A stretch of 64,000 bases of DNA from Crotophaga sulcirostris (taxonomy: Eukaryota; Chordata; Aves; Cuculiformes; Crotophagidae), in assembly GCA_013397455.1 (NCBI GenBank), contig VYZB01000144.1, positions 194,772 through 258,771 of the forward strand, in the 5' to 3' direction. Below the pieces are notes generated by a model, which was not told where the DNA came from, made no database searches, and saw only the letters and a list, made by a program, of their open reading frames with translations. Numbering within the stretch: position 1 is the first letter of the stretch; every line of letters begins with the position of its first letter. Position numbers and translations under genes: made by a program. Positions 1 to 12,327 of the stretch are shown here, piece by piece.

Positions 1-984
1 TATGCAACTTCCCTTCTGGCAAAAAGATGTAAATTGAGAATTTTAAGAAACAAATTCTGCTTCACAGCAGGTTTAGACAGGCGGCTACAGTTGGGGCCTT
101 AAGGCGTTCTGTGGCTTCCCTGTGGTAAGCCATGGTTCTCATTTGTAAAGCCAGGAGAATTCCCACTGTTGCTATAATCATATGCATGATCCTTCTTCCA
201 TCTCAGTGCTCCCAGCATCAGTTAAAAAAGAAAAATAGGCCAAATGTTGGTTGTTATATAGTCAGCTATCCAAATGCTTAGGAACTGGGTATATTTTGAA
301 GGATTTAATTTTGCCCTTAGAAAAATAATTAAGCTTTTTAGTGGAAATCCTTTAAAAAAAATTTAAAAAAATTATGAGCCCCTGAGCTCGTGGATGTTTT
401 CCTGATTCAGACATGGCATTAAAGGCACCAGAAATTATTTTTCTTGAGTTTTTTCAGATGAAACATTCTCCTGCTCCATGAACTCAAGTTTTCCAAATAT
501 GAAAAATCCTTTCAGAAAAGGCGTAAGTACATACCACAATCCTTGCCACAGTCAGCTCAGTGCTTGGTGTCTTCCTGTCCAGAGTTTAATTCTACATCTC
601 TTCTATTAACGACCCTTGATGGACGCACGTCAGCATGTGCTTTTGTTTCTCTTTATTCTTTTGATACCCAGAAACTATAAGTCAGTGAGTTTCACAGGTC
701 AGTTATGCTTTGTTGGTAAAAGTACTTTGGTTTCTTTCAAGTCTTCCCTTTGAAAATGTCATTTTATATCCCCTCCTTCCTGTATTGTGAAAAAGATTGA
801 ATATCTGTTCCATACTTATCTTCTCTGGATCTTTCATGATGCTACAAACCTCTGTCTTCTCCCTTTCTGACCTCTGTCATTTCTTTCTCATAGTTTAATA
901 GGGCTAGTCTGCTAGCTCTTGTCTGCTGTGGAATCTGTTTCAGAAATTTCATTGTGCCTGCTGCCCTCCCGTGTAGAAGTAGGG
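1..984. other. Gene-free AT-rich stretch
   Basis: I see no gene, no RNA gene and no recognisable repeat here. The stretch is unique-looking AT-rich DNA with short A and T runs (around 350-375). It ends where the low-coordinate edge of a minus-strand CR1 fragment begins. Confidence 0.6.
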
Positions 985-1662
985 AAACGCCTAGATTGGA
1001 AAGGACCTCTGGAGATCATTTGAGCCCACCTACGGTTGATAGCAGGGGTTTGGATTAGTTTACCCATTGGTCCAACAAACAAGTCCTGAATTACTTCCAG
1101 CATGGGAGATTCCACCATTTTTGGCAACCTGTTCCAGTGTTTGGTTATTCTTGCAGAGATATAGACGGATGAAATTTCCTTTTGAAGCAACTGATGCCCA
1201 TTGCTTCTTGTCCTGTCACTGTGTTCTTGTGAAAAGAGAACATTCATCTTCTCCATAACTAACTTTTAGGTACTGAGAGAATGTGATTAGACTCTCCGCT
1301 GTCCCTTCTCTTTAAGTTGAGCAAACTGAATTGCTTTGACCTTTCAGCATGCGTCAAAGTCTCCAACCTTCTAACCAACTGGATCATCTCCAATACTTTA
1401 ATGTCTTCTGATGTGGGAGTCCAAAACTGGACACGTTATTCCAGATGTGGCCTAAAAAATGCTAACTGGCAATCTTTAGTCTGTTGGCCTTACTTTTGTT
1501 GATGCAGTCAAATCCCCCTGGTTGTTTTCATTGCTGCAAGGATGCATACTCAATCTGTTCAGTCCCTCGCCTGCACTGCTCCTTGGGATTATTCCATCCC
1601 AGATGATAGTGTTGCAATTATCTTTGTTAAACCTTGTTCAGTTCATGTTGGCTCAGTCTTTA
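985..1662 (-). mobile_element. CR1 LINE fragment, old, 5'-truncated
   Basis: This is the 3' part of a chicken-repeat-1 (CR1) non-LTR retrotransposon inserted on the minus strand. Read on the plus strand it starts with the reverse complement of the CR1 3' end (ggaaaggacctctggagatcat at about 999-1020). It continues through the end of ORF2 and into the region that reads 'ccagatgtggcc' and 'gggattattccatcccag' in antisense. The minus-strand frame at 912-1256 contains the CR1 ORF2 C-terminal pattern HSDRTRSNGHQLLQKE followed by ITKHWNRLPKMVESPMLEV, the 'HWNRLP' block typical of the family. CR1 ORF2 encodes an endonuclease and a reverse transcriptase that copy the element into new sites. This copy lacks the endonuclease and most of the reverse transcriptase, and its frame is broken. 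The high divergence suggests an old subfamily. The outer boundaries are accurate to about 20 bp. Confidence 0.88.
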
Positions 1663-1682
1663 ATCATCATCGTCATCATCAT
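1663..1682 (+). repeat. (ATC)n short tandem repeat, CR1 tail
   Basis: Six ATC/GTC triplets lie directly against the 3' end of the next minus-strand CR1 fragment. CR1 elements normally end in short tandem repeats such as ATTCTATG, so this triplet array is probably an expanded or mutated tail. It also marks the junction between two CR1 copies. Confidence 0.75.
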
Positions 1683-1866
1683 AGAATGGTTTGGGCTGGA
1701 AGGGACCTTAAAGATGATATAGTTCCAACCCCCTAACATGGGCAGGGACACCTCCCACTAGATCAGGTTGCTCAAAGCCTCATCCAACCTGGTCTTGAAC
1801 ACCTTCAGGGATGAGGCATCTACGACTTCTCTGGGCAACCTGTTCCAGTGCCTCACCACCCTCGGC
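1683..1866 (-). mobile_element. CR1 LINE 3'-end fragment
   Basis: This is a second CR1 copy on the minus strand. On the plus strand it reads tagaatggtttgggctggaa, then 'gggacctt' and 'agttccaaccccc', then the antisense of the ORF2 end ('gggcaacctgttccagtgcctcaccaccctc'). The 3' block is closer to the usual CR1 consensus than in the neighbouring 985-1662 copy, so this one is probably younger. Only about 185 bp survive. The minus-strand frame spanning 1780-2025 is partly inside it but has no intact CR1 domain. It abuts the older CR1 through the ATC tail, which fits insertion into or beside that element. Confidence 0.9.
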
Positions 1867-1996
1867 TTGTTGAGATCTCTGTATGGTATAGTGTACAATA
1901 TATACCTTGTTGTGTCTTACTCTATTCTTTTTCACAGAGTGTGGACCAGAACTGTGTGCATCAGTGAAGGTCTGGTGCTTGTTTTGCACGATAGCA

Positions 1997-2114
1997 TAAT
2001 AATAAATAATAAGAAATAATAACAATAATACTACTAATCATAATGTCAGATTATGCTAATACTAGTTATTATTACTTGTTGTTATTATTTGTTTATTATT
2101 ATTTGTTATTATTT
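1997..2114. repeat. AAT/ATT simple repeat forming an inverted repeat
   Basis: The left arm (1997-2030) is AAT-rich: aataataaataataag and similar. The right arm (2066-2114) is the ATT-rich complement: ttattattacttgttgttat and similar. A spacer of about 35 bp separates them. The two arms are nearly reverse complements, so the block could fold into a long AT-rich hairpin. It lies about 130 bp from the CR1 fragment. Confidence 0.75.
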
Positions 2115-5100
2115 GGGGTTTTTTATTTGTTCTCTGTTTCCTCAACAGCAATAGCTAATTCAGACCCAGCAGTGTATTTGAATTGTGTCTTCTCCATACC
2201 TATTCCTTTGAATGTATCAGTACTGCATGTCATCTATTATTTTATTGCCTAGTTTTTCAGCTTCTAATGAAGGCTAGATACTGACATAATTTTTTAAATA
2301 AATGCTGAGGAGATTCCACAGACCATATTCCCAGCTAGTTCTGGGCTGTAGAGTGAAGAGTCCTTCTGGTTTGGGGTTGAGATATTCTTTCCCTCCTGTA
2401 TCCTCTTCTGCTTTTAGGAAAGAGTGTGCAGATAAGCATGATCAAGCACTTGAAATTTGTACTGCCTGTCCTCCTTTGATACCAGTGCTTTATTCCCTTG
2501 CCTGGGTTCTCTCTGATGTTTCCACAAGTGTTTCTGGAAGGAACTGACCTGGGTTAAACCCATGAAGGCAGCAACATTAACAGAGAGACCCGAGACTGTA
2601 TTTGGTAGCAACATCTCTTCATGCCAGCTTAAAATGTTAACACAATAGCTTAAACAGGCTTTGTTTGCTAATATTTGCAACTCTAGTGAGCAGCTTTTAC
2701 ACTTCCAAATGGCTGTGTATACCATGGTAATCACGCGTATCTATGCCAGAACTTGTCCTTTGAAATGATACTGAACATGTGTTTTTTAATTTGGGGTTTT
2801 TTTCCCTGACATTTGATAGAGAAATAAAAAAAAAAGTCTTTAACAGCACAGGCTGTAAGACCTCCAGAAGTAGTACATAAGAGGTTAATTTCTGATTTTT
2901 CCTGCATGAAGCTGCTTGAATGTTCCCCATTGAGCTACTTGTTAGTGTAGAAGTCAGCTTCTTACCAAATAAAATGGTATCAGTAAGTGCTTGTTAGCTG
3001 AAGAGATGGCCTGTAACTGCACATTTCAGTTAATTTTAGCAACTATTCAGACAAATTCTAACCTCCTCCCCTTTATAGATATGTTCTTATTCTCTATGAA
3101 AAAGGAAGGGGAAAAAAAAGCCTGAAAAGGATGTTTCCAATTAGTGTGACTTTCACATATTTAAATTCTGTCTCTCTCTGCCAGATAATTGAATAAAATG
3201 TGATACATTCTTTTGATCTATGTCAAGATGATGTAGGCTGTAGATATTGTTTCATTATACAGTTCATGTTGACATAGACAGTATTATGCCACTTACAGCT
3301 TCTTTGGTACAGCTCTGGAATCAAGTGTTCAGCAGTGATTAATGACCAAGAATACACAGACCTACTGTTGAGTCTAGGATCTCTCTAATCTCTACTCCTG
3401 TTCTTTTTCTCAATTCCAACATTAGTTAATGCATCTTCTGTGAACGCAATATTTCTGGTGACTTGTCATACAGCTTGTACTGCCAGCAGTTAGCACAGTG
3501 GTAGCATAGATCATTAAAATCTCAAAATCTCATTTTTCTTAATTCTTGCTTGTTATTATGTCTTTGATGCCCTCTCTCTGCCTTGCAATTTTTTTTATTT
3601 ACCATTCAATATAGAAAAGAATTATAAACCTGTGCTAGACTTTTTTTCCTAGTCCTGACACACTGTACCATTAATACCCTTTGATATGTGTGTTAACGTG
3701 AATATGTAATTGTTAAAGGAGAGATCACTTTGTCCTAAAGCTTTAATTAAATTAGATGCCTTTTCAGATGATTGCCAAGATGAAACAATCCATTATGAAC
3801 ATTTACCACTGCAAGAGATTTCTGTTTATTGAAAGACAAAAGGGTAATTTCATATAGGATTGTTGCAAACTGTACGAGTCCTTCATACTGATAAGGGAAT
3901 TCTTCCTCTTTTAACCTTGATATGTATCGTAGTAATGAATTTATGAAACTTTAAAGTCAGTCATGTCATTAAAGTAGGAATATGATGTTAGCACTGTCAA
4001 GTAAACAATAAAGAAGAAAATTTATCTACATAACAGTTAAAGACATCAGTGTCAATATCAATTTGTCAATTATTACTATTGCTTTGAAAAACAAAACTCA
4101 GATGATAGAAGTGGGCAGCTATGAGTCTATATTGCTTACCAGCTGGAGTTTGAATATTTACCATGACATAGTCTTCACATGGCAAACTGAAGTTTTAGGA
4201 AAGCTAAATATCCCTGGCACTGGACTGCTGAGGCACCTAAACAATAACTCCCATGGTGATATAGAATCCGAGTGTTTAATTATCAATCCAAAATAATTCT
4301 GATTTGGGGCAAAGTGTTCCTGTATTGCAGTTTTGCTTAATTAGCTGAACATCTTCCAGAGATCAGAATCCTGTTTTTTGATATGCTATAGACACTGTAG
4401 TCATGTGTATAGCTCCTACTGAAAACACGTCACAGCAGTTTCCTTCAAAATATAGTACAGTCATGCATAATGTATGATAAGACTAGAGAGATGTGCTATG
4501 TGAATCAAAGTTTTAATGTGCTATTTTTCCAGATATTATTATCTATTCAGTGTGTTTTTAAAGGAGCTCTGATTAAGGAATCATGTCAACTGTGACAAGC
4601 CATAAAGCAAAGCCAGACTTTCAATGAGAACCTGAAAAAGACTCTCTCTGAACATGTTTTAATATTGAAATCAGTATTGGGGAACCTGATTCTTATTTTG
4701 CCGGGGGAAGAGAACTGCATCACTAGAATCCTACTTGCTGACAACATGTTGTCACTGAAGATGGGCAAGGAAGTTCAAAGCACGATAGGTTTTCTCTTTC
4801 TGTCTTACACAGCAGTTCTTACTCAAAGGGTTGGTGTGTATTTGCTTCTTCATATTTGTTGACCAGGTGTCCAAAAGAAATGATGCAAAAATTCAACCCA
4901 CCTTGTAACCTTAGGACATACTGCTAAGTGCCTTAAAATTTTATTTGCCTCTTTGCTCTGCAGAGCATACAAATGTCGGCAAGCCCGTTTAGATATAAAA
5001 TAAAAGCTCAGCTTCCCGCCTGAGTACAATCCTATTGTGGGTAATTAGAACTGGACCCTCTTGGACTGAACTCTTTCCCTTCCCCAGTATCAGACTCTGT

Positions 5101-8100
5101 TACTTGGAGTCTGCTTTAAATGTTAGGCTAAATGCAGCTCTAACATAGGCTGCAGCCTTGTGGACATTTCAGCCATTTCAGCTCCTCTCTATGCAGTATA
5201 GTCACCTTGAAATAGTCAACGATGTGTCTGATGCTAAGGTTATGTCTACGCTCTGAGGAGAGTCACATCTAGATAAAAATGGAAGTGAAAATCAAACACT
5301 GCTATTTCTGCAGGAATATTGGGAAGGTTGCTCTAAATTATGTGAGATGCGCTTCAGGTTTGCTGTAGGGCAAGATGCGACTGCTTAAGCAGTGGTGAGG
5401 GATTTCTGTTGTTCCTGGGGTCTTGTCCAAGAAGATAGTGAAGGAACAGATTTATGAAAGTACTTTTAGAGTCCTGGGCATGGAACAAGTCTGAAATGAA
5501 TTATTTTAGGTACCTGGATAATTCTGTTGTCATCTTGTTCTCTTTAATGAAAATTTTATTTACTGAGCAGTGTATTACTGAGTGTATTTATTGAGCAATA
5601 AACAAAATTTATTTGATAATTTCTGTATTTTTATAGTTGATGGTAACTGCAGAAAAAGAGACCAGTGCATAACTGTTCTAGATACTTCGAATGATTGAGA
5701 ATTTACTCTGTTTTATTTAAGAATTTTAAGTATTATTAAAGCAGTAAGCTGGAGAAAGTGCTATTTGGCTGAATGCTTTACCATCCACTAGCAAGGAAGA
5801 TGATAAATCACTGTTGAAAAATCATTTGAAAATCTAATATATGGGATGAGTGCTTACTGGGTTATGTTTGTTCATTGTTCAGTTTTCTAGCTGTATTTTT
5901 GTTCTCTACTGAGGACACTAAAAGGAGAAAAAGACTAGTGAGGGTACAGGAATATGAGAGTCAGTGTGAAGGGCTGGTTGAGAAAGCTGGAAGAAATCAG
6001 ACCAGTGAGGGGGAAATGCATACGTTTTCTTACAGATGTGAGCACAGAGTCAGAGTGGTGTCTGTGGAAACAGTAAGGGAAATGTGTACATTTTAAAAGC
6101 GTTCAAGGCTCACTTTTCAGTCTGAAGTTATTGCAGTTTTGCATACATTGCTTGAAGGGAGAGATGTTAAGTCACAAGACAGGCTACAGTAACATAATTG
6201 ATCTTCTTTCTGGAAAATCATCCTAATTTTGAGTGGGATTGACTTTATGGTTTTGAAACTACTGAAGCTGAGTGTACTGGATATCTAAGTCGTTTGCCTA
6301 TCCCAAAAAAAGGATGAATGGACGAATCAGTTACTCCTTTGGCTGCACTGGATCTTAGTGCTTGCCACAGCCTGGCTGCAGCCTAGGCAGAAGGTGTTGG
6401 CAAGCAGAGGGCTCAGAGCTGCTCTGAGGGCACTCGTGTTTGGGCAAGAGAACAAGTAGCCCTAGGGAGAGATAGGAGAGAGAGTACTGGAGGACACTGC
6501 TGTAGTAGGTGCCTATAAAAACACAAAATAAAGGAGCAGATCCATGCGGGGGTATGGATCAGGAAAAGCAAACACTGCTTGATGCCCAGTTTCTTGTTGG
6601 AAGTTGTAGGCCTTGCTACCCCCATCTCTTGCCAAGCGGCAGTGCTAGAGCTGAGGCACAGCTGAGAAGAGCAAGACAGCTGAAGAAAACCTACTCTTCA
6701 TTTCTGACAGCTCCTTTTCCTCCTGCTGCCCTTGCCCATGCGTGCCGTCACTAACAGAAGACTGGAGGGCAAGGCATGTCCATTTACACAAGGAGGTGAA
6801 TCTCACATATCAACAGCACTGTGTGACTCTTTTTGTTAGAGAAATTCTGTGCAATGAGACTTGAGCTGGGCAAGGGTAATCTATGGTAGTCTGAATTTCA
6901 GTATAGACCGAACCACCAGTGACCATCTGAGGAGAAGGTTGTCCACTAAAAATGTCTTTTTTATATATCAGGCAGATATAAAAATGGCTTCAGCTGTTAA
7001 CTGAGATACCCAACTTTAATGAGCTTCTTTTGCCCATAGCATATTAAAAGCTGCATGGGAGCTGCAGAGGGGTTGCTTTTGATGCCTTCTGGCAATGGAG
7101 AGGAAGGCAAAATGCACTCTCTGCTGTGTGTCACTTTTCCTTCCACCTGCCTGTGTCCTCATTCCTGTCCTTGCTGATGATGCTCAGCAGAGCAAGAGTA
7201 GCGTTTGTTGTGTTTTAAAAAAAGCGTCCTTTAAATTAAAACTTGAGCCTGCTGAAACAAGTGACTTCTGGGAGAATGGGCTTGTGATCCTAAAGCAGTC
7301 ACTCATACCCACATAGTGAATTTGTGTAAGCCAAATAAAAACAAGAATACAGCTCTGGGGAGAAAGAATATTCAGTTTGTATAAACATTATTCTTGCACA
7401 TGCAGATTGGTGTCAACTTACCACATTGATGGGCTTTTGTGCATGTAGTCTTTGCAAATAACTCCACATGCAAACTATTTGTTTGCAAATTTTGAAGTCA
7501 GATGAAAATTAAGCCTTAAGCAATTTTTTACATAGCTATCTACTAAAAAATGTCTGATATCCTGTATAACACAGTGAAGAAGCTCAGGCAGAACACTGAT
7601 CTGCACTGACAACATTTGTGATTTTTTATAGTTATCCCTATGCTGGCCCTGTGATTCAGTATGATGTGGGTGAGATGTTAGTACTAGTACACACAAAACC
7701 CTTGGAATTGGAAAATAGTGCTTACTAAAATAGATCACATTCCCGGGGGGGGAACAACATTTTATGAGATTCATAGAACAAGGAATAACTAAAATTGCCC
7801 AATTATTTAAACTGAGGTATTTTTCTATCAATATAAGATCTTGCTGAGCTTCCGGAGCATAATTTACAATAGGCATTTTGCTGGCAGTTCACAATATAAA
7901 TATTTTATATGATCTCCCATATTATTAGAGTAATAGACGTAGTGTTATTTAATCCACTCCTGGCAAAGCAGATGCTTGCCAGAATGCATAAAGCACGCGA
8001 AGAATTCTTTTTGCTGCAGCTGGAACTCATTGGTAGAATGATTTATCTGAAGTGAGAATCCTCATTGTGGAAGTGGATTTGATGATACTTGTGAGACACA

Positions 8101-9228
8101 ATTTAAGGTTGTATTGAAGGCTCATAAAAAAATACATAGTTAATGGAAATGTTGTTAACAATAAAAGGATGAAAAAGCCTCCCTAAAAGGTAAGCAGGTG
8201 AAGAAAGAGTCTAAACTGGGTAGGAGGGCAGGGAAGGGACTGGGAGAGACTGAACTTTGACTTTTTTGACTTCAACTTTGAGTTGAACTTAGAAATCGTG
8301 GCCACAGACAAGTGGAGTTGAATACACTTGCACTTGCAAGCTACAAGCCGTAGCAGAGAGCATGCAAGTCCTGTGATTTCTGCGTAATGCTCTCTGACAG
8401 TGTGTTGCAACCCAGCAGAGATGGAGAAGTTTGAGGTCTAATAAAACTTTTCCTAAAAATACAACCTTTGGAGTGTATTTTTATACCTCTTGTGATAGTA
8501 ATTGTCTCTCTTTACCTGCAGCACATGTTTCAGTAGCCTATAGCTGATAGACTCTGATTGCAGTCCTTGGGTTTGAGGTGGGTATTTGGGTGTCATAAGA
8601 GTTAGGGTAGATGATCCAGGTACTCTTCATGTAGTGTCCTTTTCTACAAGGTGAAGGGAAATGAATATTGATTGCTAAGCACCATATTTTTGCAAACTTG
8701 AGCCAGAGTTTAGTAATCAGAGTGATATTGTATATAGAAAACATTAGGTGCTATGCTCTTTTCCCCTGAGGTGGTTGTGCCTAAAGTTGTTTTGCATAGG
8801 GAGTGATAAAAAAATGACCATTTGTTGTGTGCATCTGTTATGTGATAAAGTATATCATTCAGCACTCTTCTATTTATGTACACTTTTTTCATGCTTATTG
8901 TAGCTTTTATTAATGTGTTTGATAACATGGCATCAGCTGCAAGGCAGAAATGTTTACTCTGTTGGGGTTTTGTTAAACTTAGTGTAGATTAAAAAATTTC
9001 AGCAGCCACTGAATGGATAGGCTTGAGTTGGAAATCTACATGTAAGTAACAAATATTATAATGCAGATAAACCAGACAGGAGAAAGGGAAATTTATAATA
9101 AGGGACTTCTCTGGCAGTATTAATCTGCCTCATGTGGACTGCATGATGAATCATCCCACACTGCCTCAAGGACTGCTGCTGCTGCTGAGCTCTGTCAGCA
9201 AGTGGGACAATAAAAGGTGTGCATGGAA
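2115..9228. other. Gene-free stretch
   Basis: About 7 kb without a supportable gene. Open frames here (106 codons at 2414-2734 minus, 133 codons at 7475-7876 minus) show no recognisable domain and are in the length range expected by chance in AT-rich DNA. Details seen: a perfect 14-bp palindrome GACAACATGTTGTC at 4740-4753, a locally GC-richer patch at about 6350-6750 with no identifiable repeat, and a run of eight G at 7745-7752. Confidence 0.6.
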
Positions 9229-9247
9229 GGGGGGGTGGGGGGGAGGG
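9229..9247 (+). other. G-rich tract, possible G-quadruplex
   Basis: Seven G, T, seven G, A and three G in a row give at least four GGG runs separated by one- or two-base loops, which meets the usual G-quadruplex pattern. Nothing nearby shows that it is part of a promoter. It lies in unique sequence with no CpG enrichment. Confidence 0.55.
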
Positions 9248-9540
9248 CACATGAGGAGGATTAGGAAAGGGACAAAGAGAGAACAGCTATTTAAAACTGG
9301 ACATCTCAAGTCTGGCCAGTAGTTCGTGTTATATATAATTCAGACAATTTATTGGGTAAATCATTTCATATGCTCCATGAAATGCAATTTGCTTCCATGG
9401 CCAAGCATGACAAAGGTTTCACAGAACTGCAATTGGCAAAGAGCCCTTCTAGGATAGTTAATTCAGGGCTTGTGAGATTGCTGAGGCGTCTTGTCAGAAC
9501 ATTAAATAATCACACAATGTCATGAGGGAATATTTAATTA

Positions 9541-9658
9541 AGAGCCCGATTTCTCAAGGGTCTGAGTACCTGTTACAATGTGCTGAGAACCCTTAATTCC
9601 CACCGACAAGAGCAGCAGCTTAGGGTGTTCCCAGCAGGCATTTAATAGGATTGTGCCC
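9541..9658. mobile_element. Relic of a palindromic (MITE-like) DNA element
   Basis: The segment begins agcccgatttctcaagggtc, continues 'tgagtacctg' and 'cttaattcccaccgac', and ends 'ttagggtgttcccagcaggc' and 'ggattgtgccc'. From memory this resembles the abundant amniote palindromic repeat with termini like 'gcctgatt...' and '...atcaggcc' and a core 'ctcccattgacttca'. The two ends are roughly inverted with respect to each other (agcccgat at the left, attgtgccc at the right). It is a non-coding, heavily decayed element, so the family name is left open. A degenerate match can mislead, and the call is moderate. Confidence 0.5.
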
Positions 9659-12327
9659 TTACTTCATTTGGCTGGGGTAAGTCCAGTCCAGTCAGGTGAA
9701 GCAACAGTAATCAAACAAGACAAGATAATGACAAATAGGGTTACATCCCAGCAGGAATGTTCTTTCTTGCAGATGATGGAACATACCCCGGTGTGAAGCT
9801 CCTGTAAAAATTAGAGCCACATTTAAGGGTATACTCTTAGGGGTTGAATTTGTGCCTTTGAGAAAGATAGGTCTGTACTCACCCCATGCAAAAGATCTGT
9901 AAAAGGTAAAATGAATCCTTTATCAGCCCACACTGTCTTCTTTTGGAAACAAGTGGCACATTCCCATTCACGGTTTGGTCTCAAGACCTTCTGTGATTTA
10001 GATGAACTCATGAGGGCTGTCCACCTTACAAAGGCAGATCGTATTTCATCCAGTGTTTGGGAAGCATGAAGCTTGAGAGGAGTCATTTCAGAGAAATTTA
10101 GGTGCTGAAGCACCTGAGCAGCATGCTTGGTGTGAGTCAAGAGACAGAACAAAATTTGAGGTCGAAAGATGAAGACTTATCAGTAAGACTTTTTTTCCCT
10201 TCCTGTAGACCTGCAGCCATATAAAGGAAAAGAATGTTAGATGCAATCAGAAGAGAATAAACACTGTATTTTGACTTATGATACTTCTTTAAGGCAGAGA
10301 TGAAAGTAGATATGATGTTCTTTTTTCAGTATGAAGAAGCGTTACGAAAGAAGTAAATGAGAAAGCAGCACGGCATTATGTTAAACAGTTTGGGGCAAGT
10401 GAAAAGTTAAAATCAATCTCTGTGTTGTCAGGCTCTTAAGTGAGGAATGATACATTAGATTACCTGATTTTATTTGATTTGTTGGGAAACCAGAACTGCT
10501 GTGCTGTTTCTTGAACGGAATTACAGCCTTCATTTTAAAGAGGGATACAAAGAGCGCACATCATTCTGGAAGAGATCAACATAAGCGATTTCTATATCAT
10601 GAGTAATGTTTACTGGAAGAAATCAAATTACTTTTACAGAGACCATCTGTTTTCTTTGCATGCAATCATGTAAGTGTTCTAGGACAAGCCATCCTATTTA
10701 ATCAATTGTAAATCTTGTACAGAAAGGCACTGTTTTCTGTAATAAAATCTATTTTTAAGATAAATGTAAGAGTTTTAAATACTGGTTTCTTCTACATAAG
10801 TATAATGTACATATTGTTTATAACATAAAGAATAGGGGTGTACAGCATTAGTTATTATCTGTCAAGAACTTAATTTTAGGGCTTTTTGGGTAGCCATTTT
10901 TGGATATTTGTTGGATCTGCCACTCATTGGTGTTCAACTATTAAAGCAAATATCATAATGAGTAATATCGTCCATTTATAGCCTGGGAAGTTGCTTCCTA
11001 TCTACATTTAGTAAATGTAATAGATAGGGTCTCTATTTTATAGCATGCCTACTGTAATAGAAGTGAATACTGGGGAAAATTATTGTCTATTGTGTAAATG
11101 CATACACTTGGAAAGACTGAAGAAAAAAAGGCATGGCTTGTTGATAAAATGACCCAGTGGAATGATGTTAGAGAAATTTGAATTTATAGCATAAGAAGAC
11201 GTCAACAGAGTGTGAGATTTACTTCACATTTAAGGGTAGCACATTCATAGATGTATATGGTCCTTTTCATTTTAGTGGATGCTTAATGAGCCTGCCAATT
11301 TATTTTTTTATCACTTCTGTCAGTTTCCCTGATTCGTATATTGTCTTCAGGTGCACACAGGTTGCTCTTGAATTCTGAGGAAGCTGAAGGTCTGCATCTT
11401 AAGTAGTTCCTCTGATTTCAAAAGAAGCTCTGTGTGTGCAATACCAGAAGTTGAGCTGTATTGTATCAAATGCCCCTGAAATAAAAGAAAGGTACAAGAA
11501 CTGTAAGTAACACAATTGGAAATTCCCTGAGAAGGTTGACTGTCCTTCTCAATGAGGTCAGCAAGCCTGAATTTCATTTGTTCAGACACTTTCAAATCAA
11601 TGGTATTTTGTCTGAATAATTAAGATGCTTACTCAGGCTTGAAGAGTTTATGGTGCTAAATTCTTTCTTTTTCTTGGGTAAACACGAAGAGGCAAAAGGT
11701 AAAGAGGGAAAAACAGATGGAGAATGCACTTGGAAAAATGACCGCACTTACACTCTGGTGCCATCCCATGGTACAGTAGAAACTTTCTGCCCAGGAAAGT
11801 ATCAGGTGAAATGAAATGCCCTTATAAGTCCTTTAGTGACTCCTGTACTCAAGATCTCCATGTGCTATCTATTCTCACTTATTATAGTGTCACAGTGAGC
11901 TGCCAATATGTGGTATAGGGAAGGCTGGCTACCAAACCATGCTAATCAATCCTAGCACCTACCTAGACTTGGATCTTACCTGGATCAGTCAAGAATCTGA
12001 TGAGAACTAGGTTATTAGTTACTTTCCTCTTACTGGTCTGCATTAATTCAATAAAAGAAAAAAAAGCAGAACAAGGTGAATGGCTTACAAATTCATATAA
12101 GCAATACAGAGTGCAAGATAAAATGAAAAAAAATGCAATTAGTAGTGGTCTAACAGTTTTACCCTGTCACAGTATTTTCTATTCAAATTCAGCATCTCTT
12201 TGTTCAGAGAAGTATTACATATGAGATAAATTTTTACTGCTATATTTTTTTCCTAGTTTGTCTTATTACTTCCACACTTCTTTTATCAGGAGGGAAGAAA
12301 CCCGCAGACAAGTTAAGTGTTTTGTAA
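9659..12327. other. Gene-free stretch with one exon-like segment
   Basis: There is no established gene. A minus-strand segment at 9883-10113 has exon-like borders (see the findings). A short imperfect hairpin lies at 10997-11028. The remainder is AT-rich unique DNA in which I see nothing. Confidence 0.55.
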
